Positions 1 to 9,441 of a DNA stretch of 64,000 nt are shown here, one piece after another. The stretch's first letter is position 1; each line of letters starts with the position of its first letter. The notes beneath the pieces are model-generated. The model saw only the letters and a program-made list of their open reading frames with translations. It did not search any database and was not told where the DNA came from. This DNA comes from Lutibacter sp. A80 (GTDB lineage: Bacteria > Bacteroidota > Bacteroidia > Flavobacteriales > Flavobacteriaceae), in assembly GCF_022429645.1 (NCBI RefSeq), contig NZ_CP092480.1, forward strand, positions 1,205,501 to 1,269,500, given 5' to 3'. The position numbers were made by a program, and so were the translations under genes.

Positions 1-198
1 TTCTGCTGGTTTTTTAGCTATCACAGTTTCCCCAACTTTACCTTCTTCTTGTTGTTGGTAACTTTGTTGTTGTTCTTTGTATTTCTTTTCAACATTAGTA
101 ATTACTTTTTTCAAGAAAATAGGCGCAATATACCTACTAAAAAACTTGAGAACATAATAAATAATAACAATAATAGCTATAGTTTTTAATATACCCAT
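1..198 (-). CDS. DUF4834 family protein (partial, runs off left edge)
   Basis: Reading leftward from an ATG at 198, an open frame continues to the first base of the window, giving 66 residues with no stop. The start reads MGILKTIAIIVIIYYVLKFF, a hydrophobic N-terminal helix, followed by a basic stretch and a Gln/Glu-rich low-complexity part. This layout (one N-terminal membrane helix, short charged tail) matches the DUF4834 family of Bacteroidota, whose function is unknown. The C-terminus is outside the window. It is divergent from the beta-barrel gene at 302, with about 100 bases between the two starts. Confidence 0.75.
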   Translation of the reverse strand, partial: MGILKTIAIIVIIYYVLKFFSRYIAPIFLKKVITNVEKKYKEQQQSYQQQEEGKVGETVIAKKPAE

Positions 199-271
199 TT
201 AATTCATTTTTTATATAATTTTCAAAAATAACAATTTGCAAGTAACTAAAACGTTTAAATATATAAAATCT

Positions 272-279
272 TATATTTG
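272..279 (+). promoter_or_regulatory. Candidate -7 promoter element (TATATTTG)
   Basis: An exact match to the Bacteroidota -7 consensus TAnnTTTG lies 22 bases before the ATG of the beta-barrel gene. I see no good -33 TTTG at the usual spacing, so only half of the promoter is supported. Confidence 0.5.
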
Positions 280-301
280 ACACCACAATTAACAAAAACT
301 T

Positions 302-1234
302 ATGAATAGAGTATTGCTACTTTTTTTGGCTTTTTTTAGCATTCAAATTGCTAAAGCACAATATACAGAAATAATAAACTCTAAACGACCAGGTTTATCG
401 GAAAGTCCATATAGTATTGGTACAAATGTTTATCAATTTGAAACTGGTTTATTTTATAGAAATAGTGATAACCCACTTTATACGGTACCTTCAGACACCT
501 ATGGAGGTGAGTTATTATTTAGATATGGAAAATTTTCTGAAAAATTAGAATTTGACTTAAATTTAGCCTATCAAATTGATGATTTATCACACCATCCTAA
601 TGGGCATATTAAAGGTTTAAGCGACTTAACAGTTGGCGCCAAATACTTAATAAGACAACAAGATTTTACAGATAAATCTAAAGAAGTTAGAAGTTTTAAA
701 AAAAGATATGCTTTTGATTGGAAGCGTTTAATTCCCTCAATAGGAATTTATGCTGGAGTACATACTAAATTTGTTAGTAAAGATTATAAAGAAGATGACC
801 TTAGCTATAAGCTTGCGGTATTACTTCAAAATGATATTACAGACAGGTTGGTTATTTTAACAAATTTAATTAATGATAAATTCTCGACAGACGATTCTTT
901 TTATAAATATATAATAACTATGACCTATGCTATTAATCAAAACTGGTCTTATTTTATTGAAAACCAAGGTCAATATCAAGAAGATTATGCTCCAAAATAC
1001 CAATTTGGAACTGGCTTAGCATATTTAATTAATGAAAATTTACAAGTAGATGCTTCTGCCAGAACAAATTTTTTTGACGATTATACCTATTATTATTTTT
1101 CAACAGGTATTGCCTGGAGATTAGATAGACATTACGATACAATGAGCTTTAAAAATCTTTCAGACAAAACAGTTAAAAAAAAGAAAAAAAGAACAGGATT
1201 TTTTAGTAAATTGTTTGGTAAAAAAAGAAACTAA
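302..1234 (+). CDS. Outer-membrane beta-barrel protein, phenol MetA-type transporter family
   Basis: 310 residues. A Sec signal peptide covers about residues 1–19, ending in AKAQ. The rest is alternating polar and aromatic beta-strand sequence typical of a 12–14-strand outer-membrane barrel, with NSKRPGLSESPYSIGTNVYQ near the mature N-terminus. That opening is seen in Bacteroidota proteins annotated as transporter or Phenol_MetA_deg-like barrels. The C-terminal tail after the barrel is very lysine-rich (KKKKKRTGFFSKLFGKKRN), which is unusual for a barrel end and may lie in the periplasm. The substrate is unknown. The next gene follows at once, so the two are probably cotranscribed. Confidence 0.65.
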   Translation: MNRVLLLFLAFFSIQIAKAQYTEIINSKRPGLSESPYSIGTNVYQFETGLFYRNSDNPLYTVPSDTYGGELLFRYGKFSEKLEFDLNLAYQIDDLSHHPNGHIKGLSDLTVGAKYLIRQQDFTDKSKEVRSFKKRYAFDWKRLIPSIGIYAGVHTKFVSKDYKEDDLSYKLAVLLQNDITDRLVILTNLINDKFSTDDSFYKYIITMTYAINQNWSYFIENQGQYQEDYAPKYQFGTGLAYLINENLQVDASARTNFFDDYTYYYFSTGIAWRLDRHYDTMSFKNLSDKTVKKKKKRTGFFSKLFGKKRN

Positions 1235-1249
1235 TTGCAACTTACACCT

Positions 1250-2368
1250 ATGATTACAATTAAAGAAATGACCTCTAAAAAGGAGCTAAAAACTTACATA
1301 AAGTTTCCTTTTAAACTCTATAAAAATAATGAATATTGGGTTCCTCCTATTATTAAAGAAGAACTCGAATCTTTTGACAAAACAATTAACCCTGTATTTG
1401 AACATGCAGAAGCCCGTTTTTTTGTGGCTATTAAAAACAACGAAATTGTAGGTAGAATTGCCGCAATTATTAATTACACCGAAATAAATGAACAAAAAGT
1501 AAAAAAAATGCGTTTCGGTTGGTTCGACTTTATAGATGATATTGAAGTTTCTAAAATGCTACTTGAAAAGGTTAGAGAAATAGGACTTCAACATAATTTA
1601 GAATTTATGGAAGGCCCTGTAGGTTTTTCAAACCTGGATAAAGTTGGCGTGTTAACCTATGGTTTCGACCATATTGGTACTATGGTTACTTGGTATAATT
1701 ATCCGTATTATAAAACGCATTTCGAAAAATTAGGTTTTGAAGTTGGAAAAGAATATTTAGAAAATAAATTCCCTTTTATTAATGTAAAACCAGAACCTTT
1801 AAGAAGAATTAGTACTATTTTAGAAAAACGCTATAATTTAACTCCATTAAATTTCACAAAAACAAAAGACATTATGCCGTATGTGGATAAAATGTTCGAT
1901 TTGTTTAATAAAAGTTATGCCGTATTACCTTCTTTTGTTCCTATTTCTGAAATAGAAATTGATTATTTCAAAAAAAAATACATCACATTTATTAATCCAG
2001 AATATATAAAATTTGTGGTTAATGAAAAAGATGAAATGGTAGCATTTGCCATTACTATGCCTTCATTTTCTGCCGCATTACAAAAAGCAAAAGGAAAACT
2101 TTTCCCACTAGGAATTTTCCATTTATTAAAAGCTAAAAATAATAGTAAAGATGCCATATTTTATTTAATTGGGGTACATCCTGATTATCAAAGTAAAGGA
2201 ATACACGCTTTAATTTTTAATGAATATCAAAAATCTTTTGAAAAAATAGGAATCGAAACTTGTATAAGAACACCTGAACTTGCCAGTAATAAAGCAATTG
2301 CAGCTGTTTGGAAAAATTTTGAACCTGTTACTTACAAAAAAAGATGTACGTATAAAAAAGATTTATAA
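1250..2368 (+). CDS. GNAT-like N-acetyltransferase family protein
   Basis: 372 residues from the ATG at 1250. The frame is also open from a TTG at 1235, directly after the previous stop, but the ATG start (MITIKEMTSKKELKTYIKFP) fits this Bacteroidota family better. The first half contains VGRIAAIINY and the second half a GNAT-like segment, YLIGVHPDYQSKGIHALIF, resembling the acetyl-CoA-binding motif A. It looks like a two-lobed GNAT-fold protein about twice the size of a simple acetyltransferase. The substrate is unknown. Its stop codon overlaps the start of rsmE by one base (TAATG), so translation of the two is probably coupled. Confidence 0.6.
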   Translation: MITIKEMTSKKELKTYIKFPFKLYKNNEYWVPPIIKEELESFDKTINPVFEHAEARFFVAIKNNEIVGRIAAIINYTEINEQKVKKMRFGWFDFIDDIEVSKMLLEKVREIGLQHNLEFMEGPVGFSNLDKVGVLTYGFDHIGTMVTWYNYPYYKTHFEKLGFEVGKEYLENKFPFINVKPEPLRRISTILEKRYNLTPLNFTKTKDIMPYVDKMFDLFNKSYAVLPSFVPISEIEIDYFKKKYITFINPEYIKFVVNEKDEMVAFAITMPSFSAALQKAKGKLFPLGIFHLLKAKNNSKDAIFYLIGVHPDYQSKGIHALIFNEYQKSFEKIGIETCIRTPELASNKAIAAVWKNFEPVTYKKRCTYKKDL

Positions 2369-3078
2369 TGCAGTTATTTTACAATTCTGAAATTAATACT
2401 ACAACCAAACAATTTACGTTCGACAAAACAGAAAGTCGTCATATTGTACGTGTATTACGAAAAAAAGAAGGAGATAAAATTTTTATCACCAATGGACTAG
2501 GAGCGCTTTTTACTTCTGAAATTGAAATTGCAAACGACAAAAGATGTCTGGTTAAAATTTTAGAAAGCAAAACACATAAAAAACCTTGGAATTATTACCT
2601 ACATATTGCTATTGCGCCTACTAAATTAAATGATCGTTTTGAATGGTTTTTAGAAAAGGCAACCGAAATTGGTATTGATGAAATTACTCCAATTATTTGT
2701 GATCACTCCGAAAGAAAGGTTTTGAAAATTGAAAGAATGGAAAAAATTATACACGCTGCTGCTAAACAATCACTTAAATTTCATTTTCCAAAACTAAATG
2801 AACTTGTAACTTTTAATCAGTTTATAAAGTCTGACTTTAACGGACAATTATTTATTGCACATTGTGAAGAAACTTCAAAAAAATCTTTAAAATCTGCTTT
2901 AACACCAAAGCAAAACACCACAATACTTATTGGTCCAGAAGGTGATTTTTCTACCAAAGAAATTTCAAAAAGTATTAAACATAATTTTATTCCAGTATCT
3001 TTGGGCGAAAGCCGTTTACGCACAGAAACAGCAGGTGTAGTTGCTACGCACAGCGTTGCTTTTGTTAATGAATTATAA
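2368..3078 (+). CDS. rsmE: 16S rRNA (uracil-1498-N3)-methyltransferase RsmE
   Basis: 236 residues, the normal size for RsmE. The protein methylates U1498 of 16S rRNA using S-adenosylmethionine. An N-terminal PUA-like RNA-binding part (RHIVRVLRKKEGDKIFI) precedes a SPOUT domain. The SPOUT knot signatures are present: LEKATEIGIDEITPI in the middle, IGPEGDFS, and VSLGESRLRTETA near the C-terminus, which form the cofactor-binding trefoil. The ATG overlaps the preceding stop by one base. It is part of a plus-strand run of seven genes. Confidence 0.95.
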   Translation: MQLFYNSEINTTTKQFTFDKTESRHIVRVLRKKEGDKIFITNGLGALFTSEIEIANDKRCLVKILESKTHKKPWNYYLHIAIAPTKLNDRFEWFLEKATEIGIDEITPIICDHSERKVLKIERMEKIIHAAAKQSLKFHFPKLNELVTFNQFIKSDFNGQLFIAHCEETSKKSLKSALTPKQNTTILIGPEGDFSTKEISKSIKHNFIPVSLGESRLRTETAGVVATHSVAFVNEL

Positions 3079-3105
3079 GTAGCTTTCAAATTAAAAAACC
3101 TAAAA

Positions 3106-3312
3106 ATGAGTACAAATTCTTTTCCAAAAAATGAACCACTTTATATGAACATTATTTATTGGGTTGGAATAATTTGCTTAATTATTAGAATTTTTGGTTT
3201 TCCAATATTTAACAATCAACTAGATAAAATATTTGGTATTATTGGTTTTGGAACAATGTCTTTATTTTTTATAAGATCAATTATATACAACAGAAAGAAT
3301 AAAATCAATTAG
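3106..3312 (+). CDS. Small two-helix membrane protein
   Basis: 68 residues with two predicted membrane helices (about residues 14–31 and 42–58) and a basic C-terminal tail. No known domain is recognised. It lies 27 bases after rsmE and 42 bases before the DUF4159 gene, in the same direction, so it is probably part of the same transcript. The function is unknown. Confidence 0.6.
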   Translation: MSTNSFPKNEPLYMNIIYWVGIICLIIRIFGFPIFNNQLDKIFGIIGFGTMSLFFIRSIIYNRKNKIN

Positions 3313-3354
3313 TGTAAAAACAAAACCAATGAAACTTTACATATTTAAATTAAT

Positions 3355-4047
3355 ATGAAAAATATTCAATTTTCTAAAATATTATCAAAAGTTAAAAAGT
3401 TAAAAATATTCATTTTTACTATCGTATTTTGCGTTTTATACCTTACCAATATAAACGCACAACAAGTGGCTATTTTAAAATACAATGGCGGTGGAGATTG
3501 GTATGCAAATCCTACAGCCTTACCTAACTTAATAGAGTTTTGTAACGATGCAATTAATACAAACATAAAAACCAACCCAGAAACTGTTGAAGCAGCAAGT
3601 ATAGACGTATTTAATTATCCGATTATTTTTATGACCGGACACGGAAATGTTATATTTTCTGAAGACGCAGTTTATAACCTAAAAACTTATTTAATGTCCG
3701 GTGGTTTTTTACATATCTCGGATAATTATGGGCTCGATAAATTTATTAGAAGGGAAATTAAAAAAATTTTTCCTACTTTAGATTTTCAAGAAATCCCGTT
3801 TAATCATCCCATTTTTCATCAAACATTTGATTTTAAAGAAGGTGTGCCAAAAATTCATGAACACGACAATAAAACCCCACAAGGTTTTGGATTGTTTTAC
3901 GAAGGAAGATTGGTTTGTTTTTACGATTATGAAGCAGATTTAAGTGATGGTTGGGAAGATGAAGAAGTACATAACGATCCATTTGAGATAAGAGAAAAAG
4001 CTTTACAAATGGGTGCTAATATTATTGAATACGCTTTTAAAAATTAA
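3355..4047 (+). CDS. DUF4159 domain-containing exported protein
   Basis: 230 residues. An N-terminal hydrophobic segment (about residues 17–35, ending NINAQ) looks like a signal peptide. The mature part begins VAILKYNGGGDWYANPTALP and contains FMTGHGNVIFSEDAV and LMSGGFLHISDNYG, which are hallmarks of DUF4159, a flavodoxin/glutamine-amidotransferase-like fold of unknown role often found near MoxR-type genes. No MoxR genes are next to it here. The stop is one base before the ATG of the SBF transporter. Confidence 0.8.
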   Translation: MKNIQFSKILSKVKKLKIFIFTIVFCVLYLTNINAQQVAILKYNGGGDWYANPTALPNLIEFCNDAINTNIKTNPETVEAASIDVFNYPIIFMTGHGNVIFSEDAVYNLKTYLMSGGFLHISDNYGLDKFIRREIKKIFPTLDFQEIPFNHPIFHQTFDFKEGVPKIHEHDNKTPQGFGLFYEGRLVCFYDYEADLSDGWEDEEVHNDPFEIREKALQMGANIIEYAFKN

Positions 4048-4048
4048 T

Positions 4049-4954
4049 ATGATAGAAAACTTAGATTCGCTAGAAATAAATTTTGACACCGAAGGTCTTT
4101 GGGTTCTAAATATAACACTTGCAATAATAATGTTTGGTGTAGCACTTGGCATTACTTTAGAAGATTTTAAACGTTTATTTAGCAAACCAAAAATTTTAAT
4201 AACCGGAATTATTTCCCAATTTTTTATTCTCCCCTTAGTAACTTTTATTTTTATAAAAATATTAAATCCAATGCCAAGTATTGCTTTAGGTTTAATAATG
4301 GTTGCTGCCTGCCCAGGTGGAAATATATCTAACTTTTTAACCCAAATGGCAAAAGGAAATGCAGCTCTTTCTATTAGTTTAACAGCTTTTGCAACTTTAA
4401 TTTCTTTGGTTATGACGCCTTTTAACCTACATTTTTGGGGAAATTTATATGCACCAACAGCTTCAATTCTACAAACTGTAGAATTAGATCCTTTTGAGTT
4501 GGTAAAACTAGTAACATTAATTTTAGGAATTCCTCTAATATTAGGTATGTGGGTTAGAAACCGTAAACCTGCTTGGGCTACTAAACTTTCAAAAATATTA
4601 AAACCTATTTCATTACTAATTTTTTTATGTTTTATTGTAATAGCATTTTATGATAATTTTGACATTTTTATAAACTATATACATTACGTTTTATTAATTG
4701 TAATTGCACACAATATTCTTGCACTATTAACTGGTTTTTATTTTGCAAAAGCTATGCGTCTTTCATATAAAAATCAAAAAACATTATCTATAGAAACTGG
4801 AATACAAAATTCTGGATTAGGCTTATTATTAATATTTAGCTTTTTCCATGGTTTAGGAGGTATGGCTTTATTGGTAGCATTTTGGGCAATTTGGGATATT
4901 GTTTCAGGCTTAATACTTGCTAGCTATTGGTCTAAAAAACAAATAAAAGTATAA
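4049..4954 (+). CDS. Bile acid:sodium symporter (SBF/BASS) family transporter
   Basis: 301 residues from ATG 4049, one base after the DUF4159 stop. An in-frame ATG at 4013 would overlap the upstream gene and adds no conserved sequence. About nine membrane helices are visible. The family features are AACPGGNISNFLTQMAKGNA, with the Pro-Gly-Gly-Asn crossover motif that binds sodium in ASBT-type carriers, and ETGIQNSGLGLLLIF in the C-terminal half, the second crossover region. It is likely an inner-membrane sodium-coupled importer of an organic acid or sterol-like anion. The real substrate cannot be read from the sequence. Confidence 0.85.
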   Translation: MIENLDSLEINFDTEGLWVLNITLAIIMFGVALGITLEDFKRLFSKPKILITGIISQFFILPLVTFIFIKILNPMPSIALGLIMVAACPGGNISNFLTQMAKGNAALSISLTAFATLISLVMTPFNLHFWGNLYAPTASILQTVELDPFELVKLVTLILGIPLILGMWVRNRKPAWATKLSKILKPISLLIFLCFIVIAFYDNFDIFINYIHYVLLIVIAHNILALLTGFYFAKAMRLSYKNQKTLSIETGIQNSGLGLLLIFSFFHGLGGMALLVAFWAIWDIVSGLILASYWSKKQIKV

Positions 4955-4958
4955 AATT

Positions 4959-6011
4959 TTGAAATATCTTTGGTATAATACTGTTAAGTTTATTGTAAAA
5001 ATTGGACTTTTTTTTACACACAAAAAAATTAAAGTTCATGGTACAGAAAACATCCCTAAAGAAGGTGCTATTTTATTTATTGGAAATCACCAAAACGCTT
5101 TAATAGATGCTATTATAATACCAACTACAACAACAAGAAACATTCATTTTTTAACACGAGCAAGTGTTTTTAAAATTAAAATAGTTGATAAAATTCTAAG
5201 ATCTTTAAACCTCATCCCTGTCTATAGACTAAGAGATGGAAAAGAAAATATGGATAAAAATATTGCCATTTTTAACCAATGTTTTGAATATTTAAAAGCC
5301 AAAAAAGCGATACAAATTTTTGCCGAAGGTGAACACCACCTATTTAGACGTATTTTACCCTTAAAAAAAGGGTTTGCCCGTATAATTTTAGGAACACTTC
5401 AAAAATATCCAGATTTAGAAATAAAAATTGTTCCTGTTGGTATTAATTACGATTCTCATTTAAATTTCCCTTCAAGTGTTTCTGTATATTATGGAAAACC
5501 CATAGTTGCAAATCCTTATTTTAATACTGAAAAAATTGATCCTTCCTATAAACAGATTATTGATAAAGTTTCTTCTGAATTAAAACAACTTACAACTCAT
5601 ATAGAGGATACAGAAAAATATGATGAAATTATTGAACAATTAACAGATTTAAATGTTGATTTTTTAAATCCTATTGAAACCAACAATACCCTTAAAAACT
5701 TAAGCTCTAAAACCCCAGCTAAAAAAGTTAAAAAAGAAAAAATTAATTGGTTCACTCCTATTCATATTTTAACAAAAATAAACAGTTTTTTCCCCTTATT
5801 AATTTGGAGATATTTACAACCAAAAATAAAAGATATTATATTTACAAATACTTATAGATTTGCTTTAATTATGACTGTTTTCCCTCTATTTTATACCATA
5901 CAAGCAGGCATAATAAGTGTTATTTTTAATTATAAATACGGACTAGCATATTTATTATTTTGTATAATTACAGGAATAATAACAACTAAAACAACTACAG
6001 TTACTCCATAA
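4959..6011 (+). CDS. PlsC-family lysophospholipid acyltransferase
   Basis: 350 residues with a TTG start at 4959, four bases after the previous stop. No upstream ATG is available, and the sequence from MKYLWYNTVKFIVKIGLFFT is family-like. The acyltransferase block NHQNALIDA (the HxxxxxD form seen in some PlsC relatives), IQIFAEGEHH and RRILPLKKGFARI match motifs I to III of glycerophosphate acyltransferases. A C-terminal hydrophobic part (about 295–345) gives one or two membrane helices. It probably acylates a lysophospholipid or glycerol phosphate at the inner membrane. Its last 11 bases overlap the end of the convergent NagZ gene. Confidence 0.85.
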   Translation: MKYLWYNTVKFIVKIGLFFTHKKIKVHGTENIPKEGAILFIGNHQNALIDAIIIPTTTTRNIHFLTRASVFKIKIVDKILRSLNLIPVYRLRDGKENMDKNIAIFNQCFEYLKAKKAIQIFAEGEHHLFRRILPLKKGFARIILGTLQKYPDLEIKIVPVGINYDSHLNFPSSVSVYYGKPIVANPYFNTEKIDPSYKQIIDKVSSELKQLTTHIEDTEKYDEIIEQLTDLNVDFLNPIETNNTLKNLSSKTPAKKVKKEKINWFTPIHILTKINSFFPLLIWRYLQPKIKDIIFTNTYRFALIMTVFPLFYTIQAGIISVIFNYKYGLAYLLFCIITGIITTKTTTVTP

Positions 6012-8919
6012 TTGCATCTTGTATTACTTGTTGAATTTGTGTTCTAATATTAGAACGCACCAAACCTTTATTATCCATTGTTGGATATACCCTATTTGAT
6101 AAGAACACATAGATAATTTCAGATTCAGGATCTGCCCAAGTATAGGTCCCTGTAAATCCACTATGTCCAAAACTCTCTTCTGAAACGCAACCACAAGTTG
6201 CTTTTACTTTTTCATTAAGTTGCGGCTTGTCAAACCCAAGACCTCTTCTAACTTTAAATTTCTCAAAATACCTATGGTTAAACTTGTCTACAGTTTCAGG
6301 TTTAAAGTAACGTTTTCCACCATAAAAACCTTTCTGCAAAAATAACTGCATTAGTTTAGCTACATCATTTGCATTAGTAAATAAGCCGGCATGCCCACCA
6401 ATACCACCTTGCATTGCAGCTCCCATATCGTGCACATAACCTTGCACAAGCTGATTGCGGTAATAATTATCTTTTTCTGTTGGAACAATTCTAGATTTTG
6501 GAAATTTATGAATAGCCAAATACCCTGAATTATTAGCTCCAATAGCTTTATAAAAATGTTCTTGTGTTAATTCATCTAAATTTTCGCCATAGTAATTTTC
6601 AATAATATCTTTAAATATATAAAAAGTTAAATCACTATACTTATATCCTGGTTTTAAACGTTGTTCTGCTGTAGCTATTTTATTAAAAATAGAGTCTTTA
6701 TAACTTTTAGTTAAATACAATTTTTCAGCAACTTCAAAAGGAAAATCTTCTGACCAAGTATCTCTATAATATTCTTTTGAAGGCTTACTTGTAACACTAT
6801 CTAAAGTGCTAAAATAAAAAGGAATCCAAGCTTTTAACCTTGCATAATGCGATAGCAATTCTTTTACAGTTAAAGTATCTTTATTAGTTCCTTGAAATTG
6901 AGGCAATAAAGAACCTAAAGTACTTTCTAACTGCAATACTTTCTGCTCTTCTAACTCCATAATCAATGGCAATGAAGCTAATATTTTAGTCATAGAAGCT
7001 ACATCATAAATATCACTATTTTTAACTTTTGTTTTCTTTTGATCTGTATGATAGCCAAAGCTCTTATTATAAACAACGGTTCCTTTTCTTGCAACTAAAA
7101 CTTGTAAACCAGGCGCCATTTTATCTTTTATTACAATGGCTGCTAACGAATCTATTTTTTTTAAAACACGACTATCTAATCCCACCTCTTCAGGTATAGA
7201 GTAAGCCAATCTTTTTAATGAACTTGAATGTAAGCCGTGACCTTCAGAAAAAGATTTATTTATAGCAACAGGCAATTTTCCATTAGTTTCAAGAGCTCCA
7301 AAAATCATTTGTGCAGAAATTTCTTGAGACAATTTACTATTTTGATATGAAAGTAAAAGTCCGTCAATATTTTCAAAAGTTTTAATTTGCAATAAACTAT
7401 AAGGACTTGCAAAAACATCTAAAATAACCTTATTAGTTCTAGCAATTTCTTGTAACCATACCAACTCGGTTTCTTTAAATTTATAACTTTTCCAAGGATT
7501 TGTATTTGATTTATGATATCCTACAATAACTAAATTATACTTTTTAAACTTTGTAATTAATCCGTATAAATTAGAAGACGAAACCACATCTACATTTGTA
7601 TAATTCTTTAAATTCTCAACAAAATCAGCATTCTCACCATCACCCAATTTTACATAAGCAATTTTCTTTTTATCTAAATTCTGAATTGGAAAAATAAGAG
7701 ATTCATTTTTTAATAAAGTAATCGAATTTTCAACCAATTTTCTATGAATTAATTCATTCTCAACCGTATTTAAATCTTCAAGTAAATTTTTAGTTTCAAT
7801 AGGCTTATAGTTATTTAAACCCGCCCAATACTTTGTTTTTAATATTTTCCGAACTGATTCGTCTAAACGCTCTTCAGTAAGTTCACCCGACTCTAAGGCT
7901 TGTTTAAAACGGATAACAGTTTCTGGAATATTTAAAGGCACATCTAACAAATCATTCCCAGCAAGTATTGCTGCTAAATTAATCTCTTGAGGAGAATTAA
8001 AATCTGCAGATCCCTTCATATTAAGTGCATCTGTAATAATTAGCCCTTTAAAGCCCATTTTTTCTTTTAATAAACCTGTCACAATATTTTTTGATAAAGA
8101 AGATGGTAAATTTTTATTTGGCTCTAATTCTGGCACACTTAAATGCGCCACCATTACACTTCCTAAACCTGCTTCAAAATTTTGTTTATAAGGATATAGC
8201 TCTACCGAATCTAAGCGCTGTTTTGTAAAATCTACTGTTGGAAGTGTAAGATGAGAATCTGTTGCTGTATCTCCATGTCCAGGAAAATGTTTAGCACTTG
8301 CAAGTACTTTTTGACTTTGAAGCCCTAATGTAAATGCAGTACTTTTATCTGCAACCTGTATCGGATTCTCGCCAAAAGAACGATTTCCAATTATTGGATT
8401 TTCTGGATTTGTATTTACATCTACTACAGGTGCAAAATTCATATGAATACCCATACGGTTCGCATGTTTACCTACTTGTACTCCAAAAGCTGTAATTAAC
8501 GAATTGTTTTCAACTGCTCCTAAAGTCATATTCCAAGGAAATCTATACGTATTTTTTAATCGCATATTCAATCCCCATTCTCCATCTATTCCAATTAATA
8601 ACGGAATTTTAGATTGCGACTGATATTTATTTGTTAATTCTGCTTGTTTTAAAGGATTATCTTGAAAAAAAATAAGCGCACCAATATGGTACTTATCTAT
8701 TAAATTCGAAATAAAATTTTCGTGGTACTTATCTTTATTTGAATAAGCAGCTACCATAAATAATTGTCCAATTTTTTCATCAATTGTCATATTATTTAAT
8801 AAGGTATCTACCCATTTTTGTTGCGCTAAAGTATCTTTTACCAATAACGGATCTATACTTTGTGCATTTAAATATGTGCCGCAAAAAATTAAAGCTATTA
8901 AAACTGTTTTCTTTATCAT
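6001..8919 (-). CDS. NagZ-type GH3 beta-N-acetylglucosaminidase fused to a class C beta-lactamase-like serine hydrolase
   Basis: 972 residues with a Sec signal peptide (residues 1–20, LNAQ). Residues about 30–370 are a GH3 domain. The NagZ signature KHFPGHGDT (210–218) with DSH provides the His/Asp acid-base loop, and ITDALNMKG contains the nucleophile Asp297. Residues about 380–560 form a GH3 C-terminal-like domain. Residues about 580–970 are a penicillin-binding/beta-lactamase fold with SMTK (642–645), a YSD tripeptide and HSGFTGT in place of KTG. This fusion is known in Bacteroidota and points to cell-wall muropeptide processing in the periplasm. It converges on the acyltransferase gene with an 11-base overlap. 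Confidence 0.92.
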   Translation of the reverse strand: MIKKTVLIALIFCGTYLNAQSIDPLLVKDTLAQQKWVDTLLNNMTIDEKIGQLFMVAAYSNKDKYHENFISNLIDKYHIGALIFFQDNPLKQAELTNKYQSQSKIPLLIGIDGEWGLNMRLKNTYRFPWNMTLGAVENNSLITAFGVQVGKHANRMGIHMNFAPVVDVNTNPENPIIGNRSFGENPIQVADKSTAFTLGLQSQKVLASAKHFPGHGDTATDSHLTLPTVDFTKQRLDSVELYPYKQNFEAGLGSVMVAHLSVPELEPNKNLPSSLSKNIVTGLLKEKMGFKGLIITDALNMKGSADFNSPQEINLAAILAGNDLLDVPLNIPETVIRFKQALESGELTEERLDESVRKILKTKYWAGLNNYKPIETKNLLEDLNTVENELIHRKLVENSITLLKNESLIFPIQNLDKKKIAYVKLGDGENADFVENLKNYTNVDVVSSSNLYGLITKFKKYNLVIVGYHKSNTNPWKSYKFKETELVWLQEIARTNKVILDVFASPYSLLQIKTFENIDGLLLSYQNSKLSQEISAQMIFGALETNGKLPVAINKSFSEGHGLHSSSLKRLAYSIPEEVGLDSRVLKKIDSLAAIVIKDKMAPGLQVLVARKGTVVYNKSFGYHTDQKKTKVKNSDIYDVASMTKILASLPLIMELEEQKVLQLESTLGSLLPQFQGTNKDTLTVKELLSHYARLKAWIPFYFSTLDSVTSKPSKEYYRDTWSEDFPFEVAEKLYLTKSYKDSIFNKIATAEQRLKPGYKYSDLTFYIFKDIIENYYGENLDELTQEHFYKAIGANNSGYLAIHKFPKSRIVPTEKDNYYRNQLVQGYVHDMGAAMQGGIGGHAGLFTNANDVAKLMQLFLQKGFYGGKRYFKPETVDKFNHRYFEKFKVRRGLGFDKPQLNEKVKATCGCVSEESFGHSGFTGTYTWADPESEIIYVFLSNRVYPTMDNKGLVRSNIRTQIQQVIQDAIME

Positions 8920-8950
8920 TCCTAAAAATAGATGTAAAATATTTATAAAA

Positions 8951-9439
8951 TTAGCTTACCAAAAAGCGTTTATGCCAACTTTTATCTGCAGTTACTTCCC
9001 AATTGTTTTCAAAATCTCCTTTAGTTGTTACTAAATTATTAAAAACAATAGTGTTTGTAGTAATTTTTTGTTCCTTAACATATTTTTGAAAATCTGCCAT
9101 GCTAACTATGTTAATAGCATCACCATCTCTAAAAGAAACATTCAACTTATTTGTTAAATCTACTGAAAAAACATTTTCTAAATTCTTGATTAAATTTACA
9201 GATGCATCAATAGAACAACCTGAAACATTGTTAAAATTTTCATCTACAGCCAACACAATAAATTGATTGTATTTAATACAAAAAGATGCTTTTAAATCTT
9301 CTCCATGTCGTTGCCAACCTAAAACAAAATCGGCAGTTTTTTCATTTATAATTTCAACTTCATTATTAGTAAACGCTCTATTTGCTTGATAAATCCAAAC
9401 TCTAGCATTTTTATCTAAATCTTCAAAATTAACGAACAT
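8951..9439 (-). CDS. Conserved flavobacterial protein of unknown function
   Basis: 162 residues, starting MFVNFEDLDKNARVWIYQAN. Homologues in flavobacteria are often labelled ABC transporter ATPase, but there is no Walker A, signature or Walker B motif here, so that name is not supported. No signal peptide or membrane helix is visible. The ATG lies two bases after the exonuclease stop, so the two are probably one transcript. The function is unknown. Confidence 0.75.
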   Translation of the reverse strand: MFVNFEDLDKNARVWIYQANRAFTNNEVEIINEKTADFVLGWQRHGEDLKASFCIKYNQFIVLAVDENFNNVSGCSIDASVNLIKNLENVFSVDLTNKLNVSFRDGDAINIVSMADFQKYVKEQKITTNTIVFNNLVTTKGDFENNWEVTADKSWHKRFLVS

Positions 9440-9441
9440 AT

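Noticed and set aside
4013-4048. Upstream ATG for the SBF transporter at 4013
   Set aside because: It would overlap the DUF4159 gene by 35 bases and adds residues that do not look like the family N-terminus. ATG 4049 directly follows the previous stop.
8951-9439. ABC transporter ATPase, a name often given to this family
   Set aside because: No Walker A, signature or Walker B motif is present in the 162 residues.
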